Part shown: piece by piece, positions 1-5,515 of the stretch
Layout of the letters: each line of letters opens with the position of its first letter
Numbering within the stretch: the first letter of the stretch is position 1
DNA from: JBBQBQ01 sp038317685
Lineage (GTDB): Bacteria; Desulfobacterota; Desulfuromonadia; Desulfuromonadales; DDH964
NCBI GenBank assembly: GCA_038317685.1
Contig: JBBQBQ010000205.1
Coordinates: 1-6,262, forward strand
Direction: 5' to 3'
Length of the DNA: 6,262 nucleotides
Program-made: the position numbers and the translations under genes
The notes under the pieces: model-generated
What the model was told of the DNA's origin: nothing
The model's input: only the letters and a program-made list of their open reading frames with translations
Database searches by the model: none

Positions 1-99
1 CTCTTCGCTCCCTACCATTTCGCCGATGTCAACATCCAGCAGTTGCTGCCGGCGAAGAGCAACCGGGTCACGGTCCAGATCCAGATCGAAAAGGTCTGA
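1..99 (+). CDS. C-terminal end of a probable molybdopterin-dependent oxidoreductase (partial)
   Basis: The first 32 codons in frame 1 end at a TGA at 97-99; the gene begins left of the window. The peptide carries APYHFADVN followed by a short beta-rich tail ending VQIQIEKV. A phrase of the type 'F-x-P-[YF]-H-[FY]-A-[ED]-x-N' close to the C-terminus is familiar from the molybdopterin-dinucleotide-binding domain of formate dehydrogenase-like and NuoG-like proteins, where it lines the cofactor pocket. From this I infer the last part of such an enzyme, possibly a NuoG-type or formate dehydrogenase-type subunit. Only 32 residues are visible, so the specific enzyme cannot be named. A strong terminator starts about 30 nt after the stop, so this is the last gene of its transcription unit. 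Confidence 0.6.
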   Translation, partial: LFAPYHFADVNIQQLLPAKSNRVTVQIQIEKV

Positions 100-129
100 C
101 GGCCTCCCTCCATTCCCTTAAGGCACATC

Positions 130-170
130 GAGGCGCTCCGGATCATTTCCGGAGCGCCTCTTCCCTTTTT
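130..170 (+). terminator. Rho-independent terminator after the left-edge gene
   Basis: A perfect 13-bp inverted repeat (arms 130-142 and 148-160, GAGGCGCTCCGGA and its complement) surrounds a 5-nt loop, TCATT. The T-rich tail TTCCCTTTTT follows on the plus strand. There is no T-run on the minus side, so it works for the plus-strand gene ending at 99. Confidence 0.9.
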
Positions 171-217
171 CCCGGGGTTGGCATCAATCGGTAATATTCG
201 CTGTGGTATGACCTTGC

Positions 218-248
218 CTGAGGCGCCGGGGGACGAGGCGCCCCTCAG
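218..248 (-). terminator. Possible weak hairpin downstream of the CoA-binding gene
   Basis: An imperfect inverted repeat lies just past the stop codon of the minus-strand CoA-binding gene. CTGAGGCGCC (218-227) pairs with GGCG and CCTCAG (237-240, 243-248), leaving two unpaired Cs and a 9-nt loop. No T-run follows on either strand, so this is at best a weak or factor-assisted terminator. It is the only structure seen between 171 and 251. Confidence 0.25.
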
Positions 249-251
249 AAA

Positions 252-650
252 TCAATGCTCGTGATACCCGAGGACCACCAGGACGCAACTACCGTCGGCG
301 ATCACGTTGATACCATGTTTTTCACAGGTGGCGACGGCTGCCGGGCTCTGTGCCCCGGGCTGCATCCAGATGTTGCGGATGCCGTGGGCTATCGCTTCTT
401 CAACGATGCGTTCCGTCACCGGGGGCGGGGTGATGATGGAGAGGCTGGTGACGTCCGGGGGGAGAGCGGCCACCGTCGCCACGCAGGGAATCCCTTCGAT
501 TTGCTCCTCCTTCTGGTTGACCGGAATGACCTTTCGCCCTTTCTGAAGGTAACAGCGGAGCACCTTGTTGCCGTACTTGTCGCGGTTCGGGGACGCCCCG
601 GCGACGGCGAAGGCCTTCGCGGCGAGAAAGTTTTCGATCCTTTGGTCCAT
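252..650 (-). CDS. CoA-binding domain protein (YccU-like, Rossmann fold)
   Basis: A 132-residue protein matching the stand-alone CoA-binding family (the PF13380 / YccU type), usually 120-145 residues, so it looks complete. A glycine-rich first loop after beta-1 reads AVAGASPNRDKYGNKV (residues 15-30). The second strand reads VIPVN (41-45), a variable loop carries TPPP (74-77), and the strand IWMQPGAQS (94-102) follows. The tail has a cysteine in GSCVLV (120-125). These are the nucleotide-binding positions of a succinyl-CoA-synthetase-alpha-like fold. The family is thought to bind CoA or an acyl-CoA; no reaction is established. The ATG is supported by AGGAG on the minus strand (657-661), 6 nt upstream, and by an extended -10 promoter further upstream. 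It appears to be transcribed alone. Confidence 0.9.
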   Translation of the reverse strand: MDQRIENFLAAKAFAVAGASPNRDKYGNKVLRCYLQKGRKVIPVNQKEEQIEGIPCVATVAALPPDVTSLSIITPPPVTERIVEEAIAHGIRNIWMQPGAQSPAAVATCEKHGINVIADGSCVLVVLGYHEH

Positions 651-689
651 GTAGATCTCCTTTTGGGGATGGGGTGGCAGCGCGAATAA

Positions 690-698
690 ATTATACCA
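690..698 (-). promoter_or_regulatory. Extended -10 promoter for the CoA-binding gene
   Basis: Read on the minus strand, this is TGG followed by a perfect TATAAT (hexamer at 690-695, TG at 697-698). Transcription would start near 683, giving a leader of about 33 nt with the AGGAG at 657-661. No good -35 box lies 16-18 bp upstream, which is typical for TGn-extended -10 promoters. The AT-rich hexamer stands out in GC-rich DNA. Confidence 0.75.
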
Positions 699-826
699 CG
701 GGAAGAGGGGCCGGCGCGTGGTGCAGCTCCCTCAGGATGGTGTAGACGTGCCGAGGGTGAGGCGGAGCCACCTGTCGCAGAAGCCCTAGGGCGGAGAGAT
801 AAGACCCGATCGGCCGGGCAGCGATT

Positions 827-1150
827 TCATGGCCTGCCCAGACCAAAGCGGGGTTCACTGAGGGAAGTTCCCCGACAGCGCGGGCAACGACCAGGACGTT
901 CGAGGCGATCACGCTGGTCGAAGCTGAAATCGCAAGCGTGGCAACACGCCGGTGTGACCTCCAGCTTCAGGTGCTGTCGTTGAAGACTGCGTCGAATGTG
1001 GGCCAGGTGGGAGTAAACTTCCCGTTCGGAGATCCCCAGGTCGGACGAAAGCTGCCGGGCTGTTGCAGCCGGTCCGGAAAGGCGCGCGATCAGCAGCTGG
1101 CGAAGGGTGGCGGGGCGTTCGGCCGGAATGGGTGGAGTTTTCGATTTCAT
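827..1150 (-). CDS. HTH transcriptional regulator with C-terminal zinc ribbon
   Basis: A 107-residue protein with two visible parts. Residues about 15-60 form a winged-helix-like HTH, with the helix pair ATARQLSSDLGISEREVYSH (29-48) resembling MarR/ArsR-type readers. Residues 69-92 hold a CxxC pair (C70, C73; C69 adjacent) and a second CxxC (C89, C92), with 15 residues between the pairs: a rubredoxin/zinc-ribbon knuckle. This architecture matches the small 'predicted transcriptional regulator, HTH fused to Zn ribbon' family (the COG3357 type), about 100 residues long. Its targets and ligand are unknown. The ATG at 1150 has no clear Shine-Dalgarno sequence in front, so the start is less certain than the gene. 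It is divergent from the TPR gene across 106 bp, an arrangement common for local or autoregulation (inference). Confidence 0.8.
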   Translation of the reverse strand: MKSKTPPIPAERPATLRQLLIARLSGPAATARQLSSDLGISEREVYSHLAHIRRSLQRQHLKLEVTPACCHACDFSFDQRDRLERPGRCPRCRGTSLSEPRFGLGRP

Positions 1151-1205
1151 TTTTTACGGCGTCGGGTATGCTTGCAGACGAAGGGGAGGTCGCTGGTTCA
1201 ATGCC

Positions 1206-1231
1206 GCCGGCGGTTGTGAAACCGGACCGGC
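1206..1231 (+). promoter_or_regulatory. Hairpin with GNRA-type loop in the TPR gene leader
   Basis: GCCGGCGGTT (1206-1215) pairs with AACCG plus CCGGC (1220-1224 and 1227-1231), giving ten base pairs with a 2-nt bulge (GA). The closing loop is GTGA, which as RNA is a GNRA tetraloop. It ends 13 nt before the ribosome binding site GGAG (1245-1248). It has no T-run, so it is not a terminator. Its role, if any, is unknown; it could also be chance in GC-rich DNA. Confidence 0.4.
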
Positions 1232-1256
1232 ACTGCTTCGATACGGAGAGTCTACC

Positions 1257-1700
1257 ATGTCAACCGAGGAATTCAGGCACTTGCTTTCCCGCGGGATCGC
1301 CGCGGCGGAGGGGGGAAATACGCTGGTGGCGCTGATCCATCTGGAAGAGGCCCTGCGCTCCGGGCAGAATCCCCTGATCGGCTCCTACCTGGGTTATTGT
1401 CTGGCCCGCGAACGGAACCAGCTAAAGCGCGGTCTGGCGCTCTGCCAGCAAGCTTTGCAGGCGGACCCGGCCAATTCCGTCCATTACCTGAACCTGGGCC
1501 GCGTCTATCTCTTGGCGGGGCAAAAGAACCAGGCCGTCATCACTTTTCGCCGGGCTCTCAAACTCGGTCGCCATCCGGCGATCCTCAACGAGCTCAAACG
1601 GCTCGGCCTGCGCAAGGAACCGGTCCTTGCGGGCCTGAACCGAGCGCATCCCATCAACAAATATCTGGGGATGATTTTCCAACGTTTGGGACTGCGCTGA
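1257..1700 (+). CDS. TPR-repeat protein
   Basis: A 147-residue, apparently soluble protein; I see no signal peptide or membrane segment. Three tetratricopeptide-type helix pairs follow one another at about residues 5-38, 39-72 and 73-106. The clearest are the second and third (CQQALQADPAN, then YLNLGRVYLLAGQKNQAV and FRRALKLG). They have the small residues at positions 8 and 20 and the proline near position 32 expected of TPRs. The short tail 120-147, rich in Leu and Arg and containing HPINKYLG, is not TPR. The repeats imply a protein-protein interaction scaffold; no enzymatic residues are visible and the partner is unknown. I chose the ATG at 1257 because GGAG (1245-1248) lies 8 nt upstream. 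An in-frame start at 1107 would overlap the divergent regulator and adds 50 residues of non-TPR sequence. Confidence 0.85.
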   Translation: MSTEEFRHLLSRGIAAAEGGNTLVALIHLEEALRSGQNPLIGSYLGYCLARERNQLKRGLALCQQALQADPANSVHYLNLGRVYLLAGQKNQAVITFRRALKLGRHPAILNELKRLGLRKEPVLAGLNRAHPINKYLGMIFQRLGLR

Positions 1701-1947
1701 AGGGGGAACCGCCCGCACAAGCGAGAGGGTAGGGGGCCGAAGGATCGTTGTTCGACGAAGCCGGTGGAGACACAAGCGGGAAAAATCTTAAAGCGCAGCC
1801 GGTGGATGCCATGGGCGCGGCACCCTCTTGCGCTCACGACCAAGCCGCGCCGGGCGCTGGCAAAGATCATGGCCGGTCTCTCCCTCGAAGAACAAAAGTT
1901 CAAAGCGCGTTGCGCGGAAGTTTCGGAGCCGGTAGACTTGTTCCATC
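1701..1947 (+). other. 247-bp interval without an assigned gene; one frame open
   Basis: No RNA family, repeat or terminator is convincing here. The same frame as the TPR gene stays open from the codon after its TGA (1698-1700) to a TGA at 2007-2009. Within it a GTG at 1764 could start an 81-residue peptide. Between about 1791 and 1886, 27 of 32 codons end in G or C, like the real genes nearby. However, the product is very basic at its start, resembles nothing I know, lacks a ribosome binding site and would overlap glpD by 62 nt. It could be a short unknown gene, a decayed gene, or chance openness in GC-rich DNA. Confidence 0.4.
1910..1938 (+). promoter_or_regulatory. Weak candidate sigma-70 promoter for glpD
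   Basis: TTGCGC (1910-1915) and TAGACT (1933-1938) are 17 bp apart, matching the -35 and -10 consensus at 3/6 and 4/6. Transcription would start about 2-4 nt before the glpD ATG, giving a nearly leaderless mRNA. That would agree with the missing Shine-Dalgarno sequence, but the match is poor and may be chance. Confidence 0.25.
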
Positions 1948-3564
1948 ATGAAATCTTCCCCTGGCGGTTTTCCTCGCGAGTTGTCCTTCCTGACCCACCG
2001 CCGGCATGATGTTCTGATTGTCGGCGGCGGCATCAATGGTGCCGGCCTGGCCCGCGACCTGGCATTGAGAGGGGTGACGGTGGCGCTGGTCGATCAGGGA
2101 GACTTTGCTTCCGGGACCTCCAGCGCTTCGACCAAACTGATCCACGGCGGGCTCCGTTACCTGGAGCGCTTCGATCTGCATCTGGTCTTCGAGTCCTGCC
2201 GGGAAAGACGCATTCTGCAGCAGATTGCTCCCCATCTGGTACGGCCTCTGGCGTTCCTGATTCCGGTTTACCGTGACGATCCCCGTTCTCTCCTCACCAT
2301 CCGTGCCGGTTTGACCCTCTATGATACCTTGGCTCTTTTTCGCAATACCGAGCGACACCATATCCTCTCCGCCCGCGAGGGGTTGGAGGAGGAGCCGGCC
2401 CTGCGCGAGGAGGGGTTGACGGGGGTGGCCCGCTACTGGGATTGCCGCATGGACGATGCCCGGCTCTGTCTGGAGAACGTCCTTGCGGCGGCCGAGGCGG
2501 GCGCCCACACCGTCAATTATCTGCGGGTAACCGACTTTCTGAAACGGGGGGGCAAGGTGACGGGCGCCAGGGTCCGGGATCTGGAGACCGGCACCGAACT
2601 GGAGATCGAGGCCCAAGTCGTGGTCAATGCGACCGGTCCCTGGCTCGACCGGGTCTGCACCCTCGACGGCGACGACCGGGCAAAGCTCCGACTCACGCGG
2701 GGAACCCATATCCTGGTGCCGCGACTGAATCGTGCCAATGAAGCACTCTACCTGACCGCCGGCCGTGACGACCGCCTCTTCTTCGCCATCCCCTGGGCAG
2801 CGGGGTTGTCACTGGTCGGCACGACCGATGTCGATGATGCCGGCGACCCCGACCAGTTGCGGCCGCCCGAAGCCGACATCGATTATCTGCTGAGCGAGGT
2901 CGGCCGGCACCTGCGGGGGCCGGCCCCGGGACGCGACCAGGTGGTGGCCGCCTTTACCGGTTTGCGGCCGCTGCTGGCGGCGGATGAACAGCGCCCTTCC
3001 CGTCTTTCCCGTGAGCACCACGTCTTCGAATCGGCCAGTGGACTGCTCTCCCTCGGCGGTGGCAAATATACCACCTACCGAGCGGTGGCGGCTGAGATGG
3101 CGGACCAAATCTGCCGCCAGCTCGGGCGCAGCGGTCCCGAACTGACCGCACGGGTCCCTCTGCCAGGAGGCTCGACCGGCAATTTCGGCGCATTTTTCCG
3201 CCGCACCCTGCCGCAAATGGTCGGCCGCTGGGGGTTGCCGACGGCCGCGGTGACCCGAATGCTCGAGCGTTACGGCTCCCGCACCCCGCGGGTATTGGCT
3301 CTCCTCGAACAGGAGCCGGAGCTGGCCGATCCGGTGGTGGCCGGGTCGTCGCTCCTCGGGGTGGAAGTCGCTTTTGCCTGCGATGGGGAATTTGCCCGAA
3401 CCCCCGAGGATGTGCTGCGGCGGCGTACTCCGATCGCGCTTTTACCGGGGCGGGGGATGGCGGAACTGGACGCAGTCGCGGATCTTATGGCCAGGCGCCT
3501 TGGCGGTGAGGAACGGCGGGATCTATGGAAGTATGACTATCGGGTCCGAAATGGGATCCTTTGA
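1948..3564 (+). CDS. glpD: FAD-dependent glycerol-3-phosphate dehydrogenase
   Basis: A 538-residue flavoprotein that oxidises sn-glycerol 3-phosphate to dihydroxyacetone phosphate and passes electrons to the quinone pool at the inner face of the membrane. The FAD dinucleotide-binding loop is DVLIVGGGINGAG (21-33). It is followed by the family signatures TSSASTKLIHGGLRYLE (57-73) and APHLVRP (94-100). The phrase NATGPW in mid-protein and FTGLRPLL, LGGGKYTTYR later belong to the DAO-type FAD fold. The last ~140 residues are the helical C-terminal domain of GlpD; no cysteine-rich [2Fe-2S] domain follows, which argues for GlpD rather than GlpA. Length is slightly above the E. coli enzyme (501). 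The ATG at 1948 is the first possible start after an in-frame TAG at 1933 and gives the expected N-terminus, but it has no clear ribosome binding site. pepA follows 11 nt downstream. Confidence 0.93.
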   Translation: MKSSPGGFPRELSFLTHRRHDVLIVGGGINGAGLARDLALRGVTVALVDQGDFASGTSSASTKLIHGGLRYLERFDLHLVFESCRERRILQQIAPHLVRPLAFLIPVYRDDPRSLLTIRAGLTLYDTLALFRNTERHHILSAREGLEEEPALREEGLTGVARYWDCRMDDARLCLENVLAAAEAGAHTVNYLRVTDFLKRGGKVTGARVRDLETGTELEIEAQVVVNATGPWLDRVCTLDGDDRAKLRLTRGTHILVPRLNRANEALYLTAGRDDRLFFAIPWAAGLSLVGTTDVDDAGDPDQLRPPEADIDYLLSEVGRHLRGPAPGRDQVVAAFTGLRPLLAADEQRPSRLSREHHVFESASGLLSLGGGKYTTYRAVAAEMADQICRQLGRSGPELTARVPLPGGSTGNFGAFFRRTLPQMVGRWGLPTAAVTRMLERYGSRTPRVLALLEQEPELADPVVAGSSLLGVEVAFACDGEFARTPEDVLRRRTPIALLPGRGMAELDAVADLMARRLGGEERRDLWKYDYRVRNGIL

Positions 3565-3569
3565 AAGGA
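3564..3569 (+). promoter_or_regulatory. Ribosome binding site that fixes the pepA start
   Basis: AAAGGA lies 6 nt before the ATG at 3576 and shares its first base with the glpD stop codon (TGA at 3562-3564). This makes the ATG preferable to the in-frame TTG at 3561, which would itself overlap the glpD stop. Ribosomes terminating on glpD would sit on this site, suggesting translational coupling. Confidence 0.75.
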
Positions 3570-3575
3570 TGGCTC

Positions 3576-5069
3576 ATGGATATCAAGGTTAGGCAGGGAG
3601 AGTTTTTGAAGCAGAAGAGTCCCTGCCTGGTGATGGGGGTTTGGGAAGGACGGCTGCGGACGCGGCTACTGCTCGAACTCGATGCCGCCCTGGAGGGAGC
3701 CGTTTCCAGAGCCTTGCGGGAACGGGAGTTCAGTGGCCGTCACAAGGAGACCCTGCTGCTTCATCCCGGCAAGTCTCTTGCCGCTGAGAGGGTTCTGTTG
3801 GTGGGGCTCGGCAAGGAAAACAAAAGCGCCGGCTCCGAACGGTTGCGGCAAGCCCTCGGCAGTGCTTCGGGATTTCTTCAGGGACGCAAGATAGAGCGGT
3901 TTGCGGTCGAGTTGGAATCGTTCGCCCTGCGCCGGCTCGATTCCCGCCAACTCGGGCAGGCCCTGACCGAAGGGGTGATCCTTGCCACCTACCGTTTTGA
4001 CCGTTATCGAACCGAGAGACGGGACGAACTTCCTCCGCCCTTGACCGAAGTGCGTCTGATCGCCACCACCGCCGTTGCCGCCCGTGAAGCCCAGGCGGGG
4101 GTGATCACAGCGCAGGCAATCTGCCGCGGTGTTGCTTTGGCGCGGGATCTGGTGAACGAACCCGGGAATGTCAAATCCCCTGAATACCTGGCCCAGTGTG
4201 CCCGGGAGATGGCCGCTGAGGTCGGTTTGGACTGCACCATTCTTGACCGCGAGGACCTGCAGCGGGAAGGTTTGGGCGCCCTCCTTGGTGTGGCCCAGGG
4301 CAGTGTCCGGGAGCCGCGCCTGATCATTCTGCATTATCGGGGGGGCAATGGCGATGCCCAGCCGGTCGCCCTGGTCGGCAAGGGGGTGGTATTCGATGCC
4401 GGCGGCATTTCCCTCAAGCCGGCGGAAAAAATGGACGAGATGAAGATGGACATGGCCGGGGGCGCGGCAGTTTTAGGAACCCTGTTGGCCGCGGCGCTCC
4501 TCAAGCTTCCGGTCAATCTGGTGGGGGTCATTCCGGCAGTCGAAAATCTTCCCTCGGGGAGCGCCATTCGCCCCGGGGACATCCTGACCTCCCTTGCCGG
4601 GCGCACCATCGAGGTCCTCAATACCGACGCCGAGGGGCGGCTGATCCTTGCCGATGCCCTGACCTACGTCCGTCGTTTCGAGCCGCGGGTCGTCATCGAC
4701 CTGGCGACCCTGACCGGTGCCTGTGTCATTGCCCTCGGCCATCATGCCAGCGCGATTCTCGGCAATCATGACGGACTGATCCGGCGACTGATCAAGGCTG
4801 GGGAGTTGAGCGGTGAGCGCCTCTGGCAACTCCCCTTGTGGTCAGACTACGCCAACCAGATCAAGAGCGATGTCGCCGATGTCAAAAACACCGGTGGCCG
4901 GCCGGGCGGGACGATCACCGCCGCGGCGTTTCTAGAGAAGTTCGCCGATGGGCTGACCTGGGCCCACCTCGATATCGCTGGAACCGCATGGGAAGAAAAA
5001 GGGCGCCCCTGTGTACCCAAGGGCGCCACCGGAATGGGCGTCCGGCTGCTGGTCGAATACTTGAGCTGA
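3576..5069 (+). CDS. pepA: Leucyl aminopeptidase, M17 family
   Basis: A 497-residue cytosolic metallo-aminopeptidase (E. coli PepA has 503) that removes N-terminal residues from peptides, with a preference for leucine. Residues about 1-160 are the variable N-terminal domain; about 180-495 are the catalytic domain. All family residues are present, each one position before its E. coli counterpart. The two-metal site is K269, D274, D292, D351 and E353, and the catalytic pair is K281 and R355. The M17 signature NTDAEGRL spans 349-356. The conserved LVNEPGN (about 193-199) is also present. No signal peptide is seen, and members of this family are normally hexameric. The gene is coupled to glpD; there is no obvious metabolic link, so the pairing may simply be co-transcription. 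In some bacteria PepA also binds DNA; nothing here tests that. Confidence 0.96.
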   Translation: MDIKVRQGEFLKQKSPCLVMGVWEGRLRTRLLLELDAALEGAVSRALREREFSGRHKETLLLHPGKSLAAERVLLVGLGKENKSAGSERLRQALGSASGFLQGRKIERFAVELESFALRRLDSRQLGQALTEGVILATYRFDRYRTERRDELPPPLTEVRLIATTAVAAREAQAGVITAQAICRGVALARDLVNEPGNVKSPEYLAQCAREMAAEVGLDCTILDREDLQREGLGALLGVAQGSVREPRLIILHYRGGNGDAQPVALVGKGVVFDAGGISLKPAEKMDEMKMDMAGGAAVLGTLLAAALLKLPVNLVGVIPAVENLPSGSAIRPGDILTSLAGRTIEVLNTDAEGRLILADALTYVRRFEPRVVIDLATLTGACVIALGHHASAILGNHDGLIRRLIKAGELSGERLWQLPLWSDYANQIKSDVADVKNTGGRPGGTITAAAFLEKFADGLTWAHLDIAGTAWEEKGRPCVPKGATGMGVRLLVEYLS

Positions 5070-5114
5070 TGGTTTTGATTTTCACGGCCAACCGGGGAAT
5101 CCTCCCGTTGTTCC

Positions 5115-5143
5115 TTGACAGCCTCCCCGCCCCTGTTAGATTT
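5115..5143 (+). promoter_or_regulatory. Strong sigma-70 promoter for the small CxxC protein gene
   Basis: A perfect -35 box TTGACA (5115-5120), a 17-bp spacer, and TAGATT (5138-5143; 4/6 to TATAAT). TG at 5135-5136 makes it an extended -10 as well. Transcription should start near 5150, leaving about 25 nt before the ATG at 5175. This is the best promoter match in the window. Confidence 0.85.
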
Positions 5144-5174
5144 GGCAAATTAATGCCGCAGGGAAAGGATAGCC

Positions 5175-5339
5175 ATGCTCAGGTACTGTGCGTGGTGCGG
5201 GAGTTACCAGGGAGCGACGGCTGGGGAGGGTCACCAGATTCGTCAGAACGTCTGCGAAATCGATACGGCGACGATCTGTCCGAGTTGCCTGGAACGCCTG
5301 GAAAAAGAACCCGTCGAACGGTCTTCCGCCCGGCATTGA
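5175..5339 (+). CDS. Small protein with two CxxC motifs (54 aa), putative zinc ribbon
   Basis: A 54-codon gene that a 60-codon cut-off would miss. AAAGGA (5164-5169) sits 5 nt before the ATG, behind a strong promoter, and a textbook terminator follows, so expression is well supported. The protein begins MLRYCAWCGSYQG and has a second pair ICPSCLERLEKE; cysteines are C5, C8, C27, C35 and C38. CAWC and ICPSC as a spaced pair resemble the 'CAWC ... GICPxC' element often seen in bacterial PAS-type signalling proteins. Here it stands alone and shortened. It likely binds zinc, or may be redox-active; function is unknown. The tail (about 39-54) is charged and helical-looking. There is no signal peptide or membrane segment. 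Its neighbours, an aminopeptidase and a sulfur-type transporter, give only weak hints of a job. Confidence 0.8.
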   Translation: MLRYCAWCGSYQGATAGEGHQIRQNVCEIDTATICPSCLERLEKEPVERSSARH

Positions 5340-5377
5340 AACGGTGTGGAAACCGCTGGCGAAGTGAAACCCACGGA

Positions 5378-5410
5378 GAGAAACCGGCTGCCGCCGGTTT
5401 CTCTTTTTTT
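5378..5410 (+). terminator. Rho-independent terminator after the small CxxC gene
   Basis: A perfect 11-bp stem (GAGAAACCGGC at 5378-5388 with its complement at 5393-5403), a 4-nt loop TGCC, and seven Ts (5404-5410). It lies 38 nt past the stop of the 54-codon gene and separates it from the transporter. Confidence 0.95.
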
Positions 5411-5433
5411 GGTGCGGCAAGACCTGCACCCTT

Positions 5434-5450
5434 CTGGCATAAGATGTGCT
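5434..5450 (+). promoter_or_regulatory. Sigma-54 (-24/-12) promoter for the YeeE/YedE gene
   Basis: CTGGCATAAGATGTGCT matches the sigma-54 consensus YTGGCACGrNNNTTGCW at 11 of 14 specified positions. It includes the essential GG (5436-5437) and GC (5448-5449) separated by exactly 10 nt. The start would fall near 5461, about 55 nt before the ATG at 5516. Sigma-54 promoters need an enhancer-binding protein; no clear activator site is seen. An overlapping TGcTAGTAT (5447-5455) could act as an extended -10 for sigma-70 instead. Confidence 0.6.
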
Positions 5451-5515
5451 AGTATTAATTTTTTGGAATGGTTCTGGACAACCATCGACGCGGATTTACT
5501 CGATTTGGACCCCTT

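Noticed and set aside
783..792. Perfect 10-bp palindrome GCCCTAGGGC
   Set aside because: A single short palindrome with no partner copy and no link to a promoter; expected by chance at this composition.
804..819. Small hairpin just past the stop of the HTH/Zn-ribbon gene (minus strand)
   Set aside because: Only five pairs including a G-T, with a poor T-tract (CTTATCTCT). Too weak to call a terminator.
691..912. 73-codon open frame on the minus strand
   Set aside because: It overlaps the zinc-ribbon regulator gene, has no ribosome binding site, and its stop falls inside the TATAAT of the CoA-binding gene promoter. The product has no recognisable motif.
1172..1215. tRNA-like segment: GGTTCAATGCC at 1195-1205 forms a T-arm-like hairpin (arms 1192-1196 and 1204-1208, 7-nt loop)
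   Set aside because: One mismatch lies in the five-pair stem. No matching acceptor strand, D-arm, anticodon stem or CCA end was found, and the 3' side pairs alternatively in the 1206-1231 hairpin. Best seen as chance or a remnant too degraded to claim.
1900..2709. Long minus-strand open frame (269 codons) inside glpD, and similar ones inside pepA (for example 3666-4334)
   Set aside because: They lie antisense to genes with clear family signatures, show no motifs, and are expected from codon bias in GC-rich genes.
5090..5109. Hairpin after pepA as a terminator
   Set aside because: Six pairs with a bulged C and no proper T-run; read-through into the small CxxC gene cannot be excluded.
5468..5470. 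Upstream in-frame ATG as the start of the YeeE/YedE gene
   Set aside because: No ribosome binding site at a workable distance, and it would lie only about 7 nt from the predicted sigma-54 transcript start. The added residues are polar and unlike the family's usual N-terminus. Not fully excluded.
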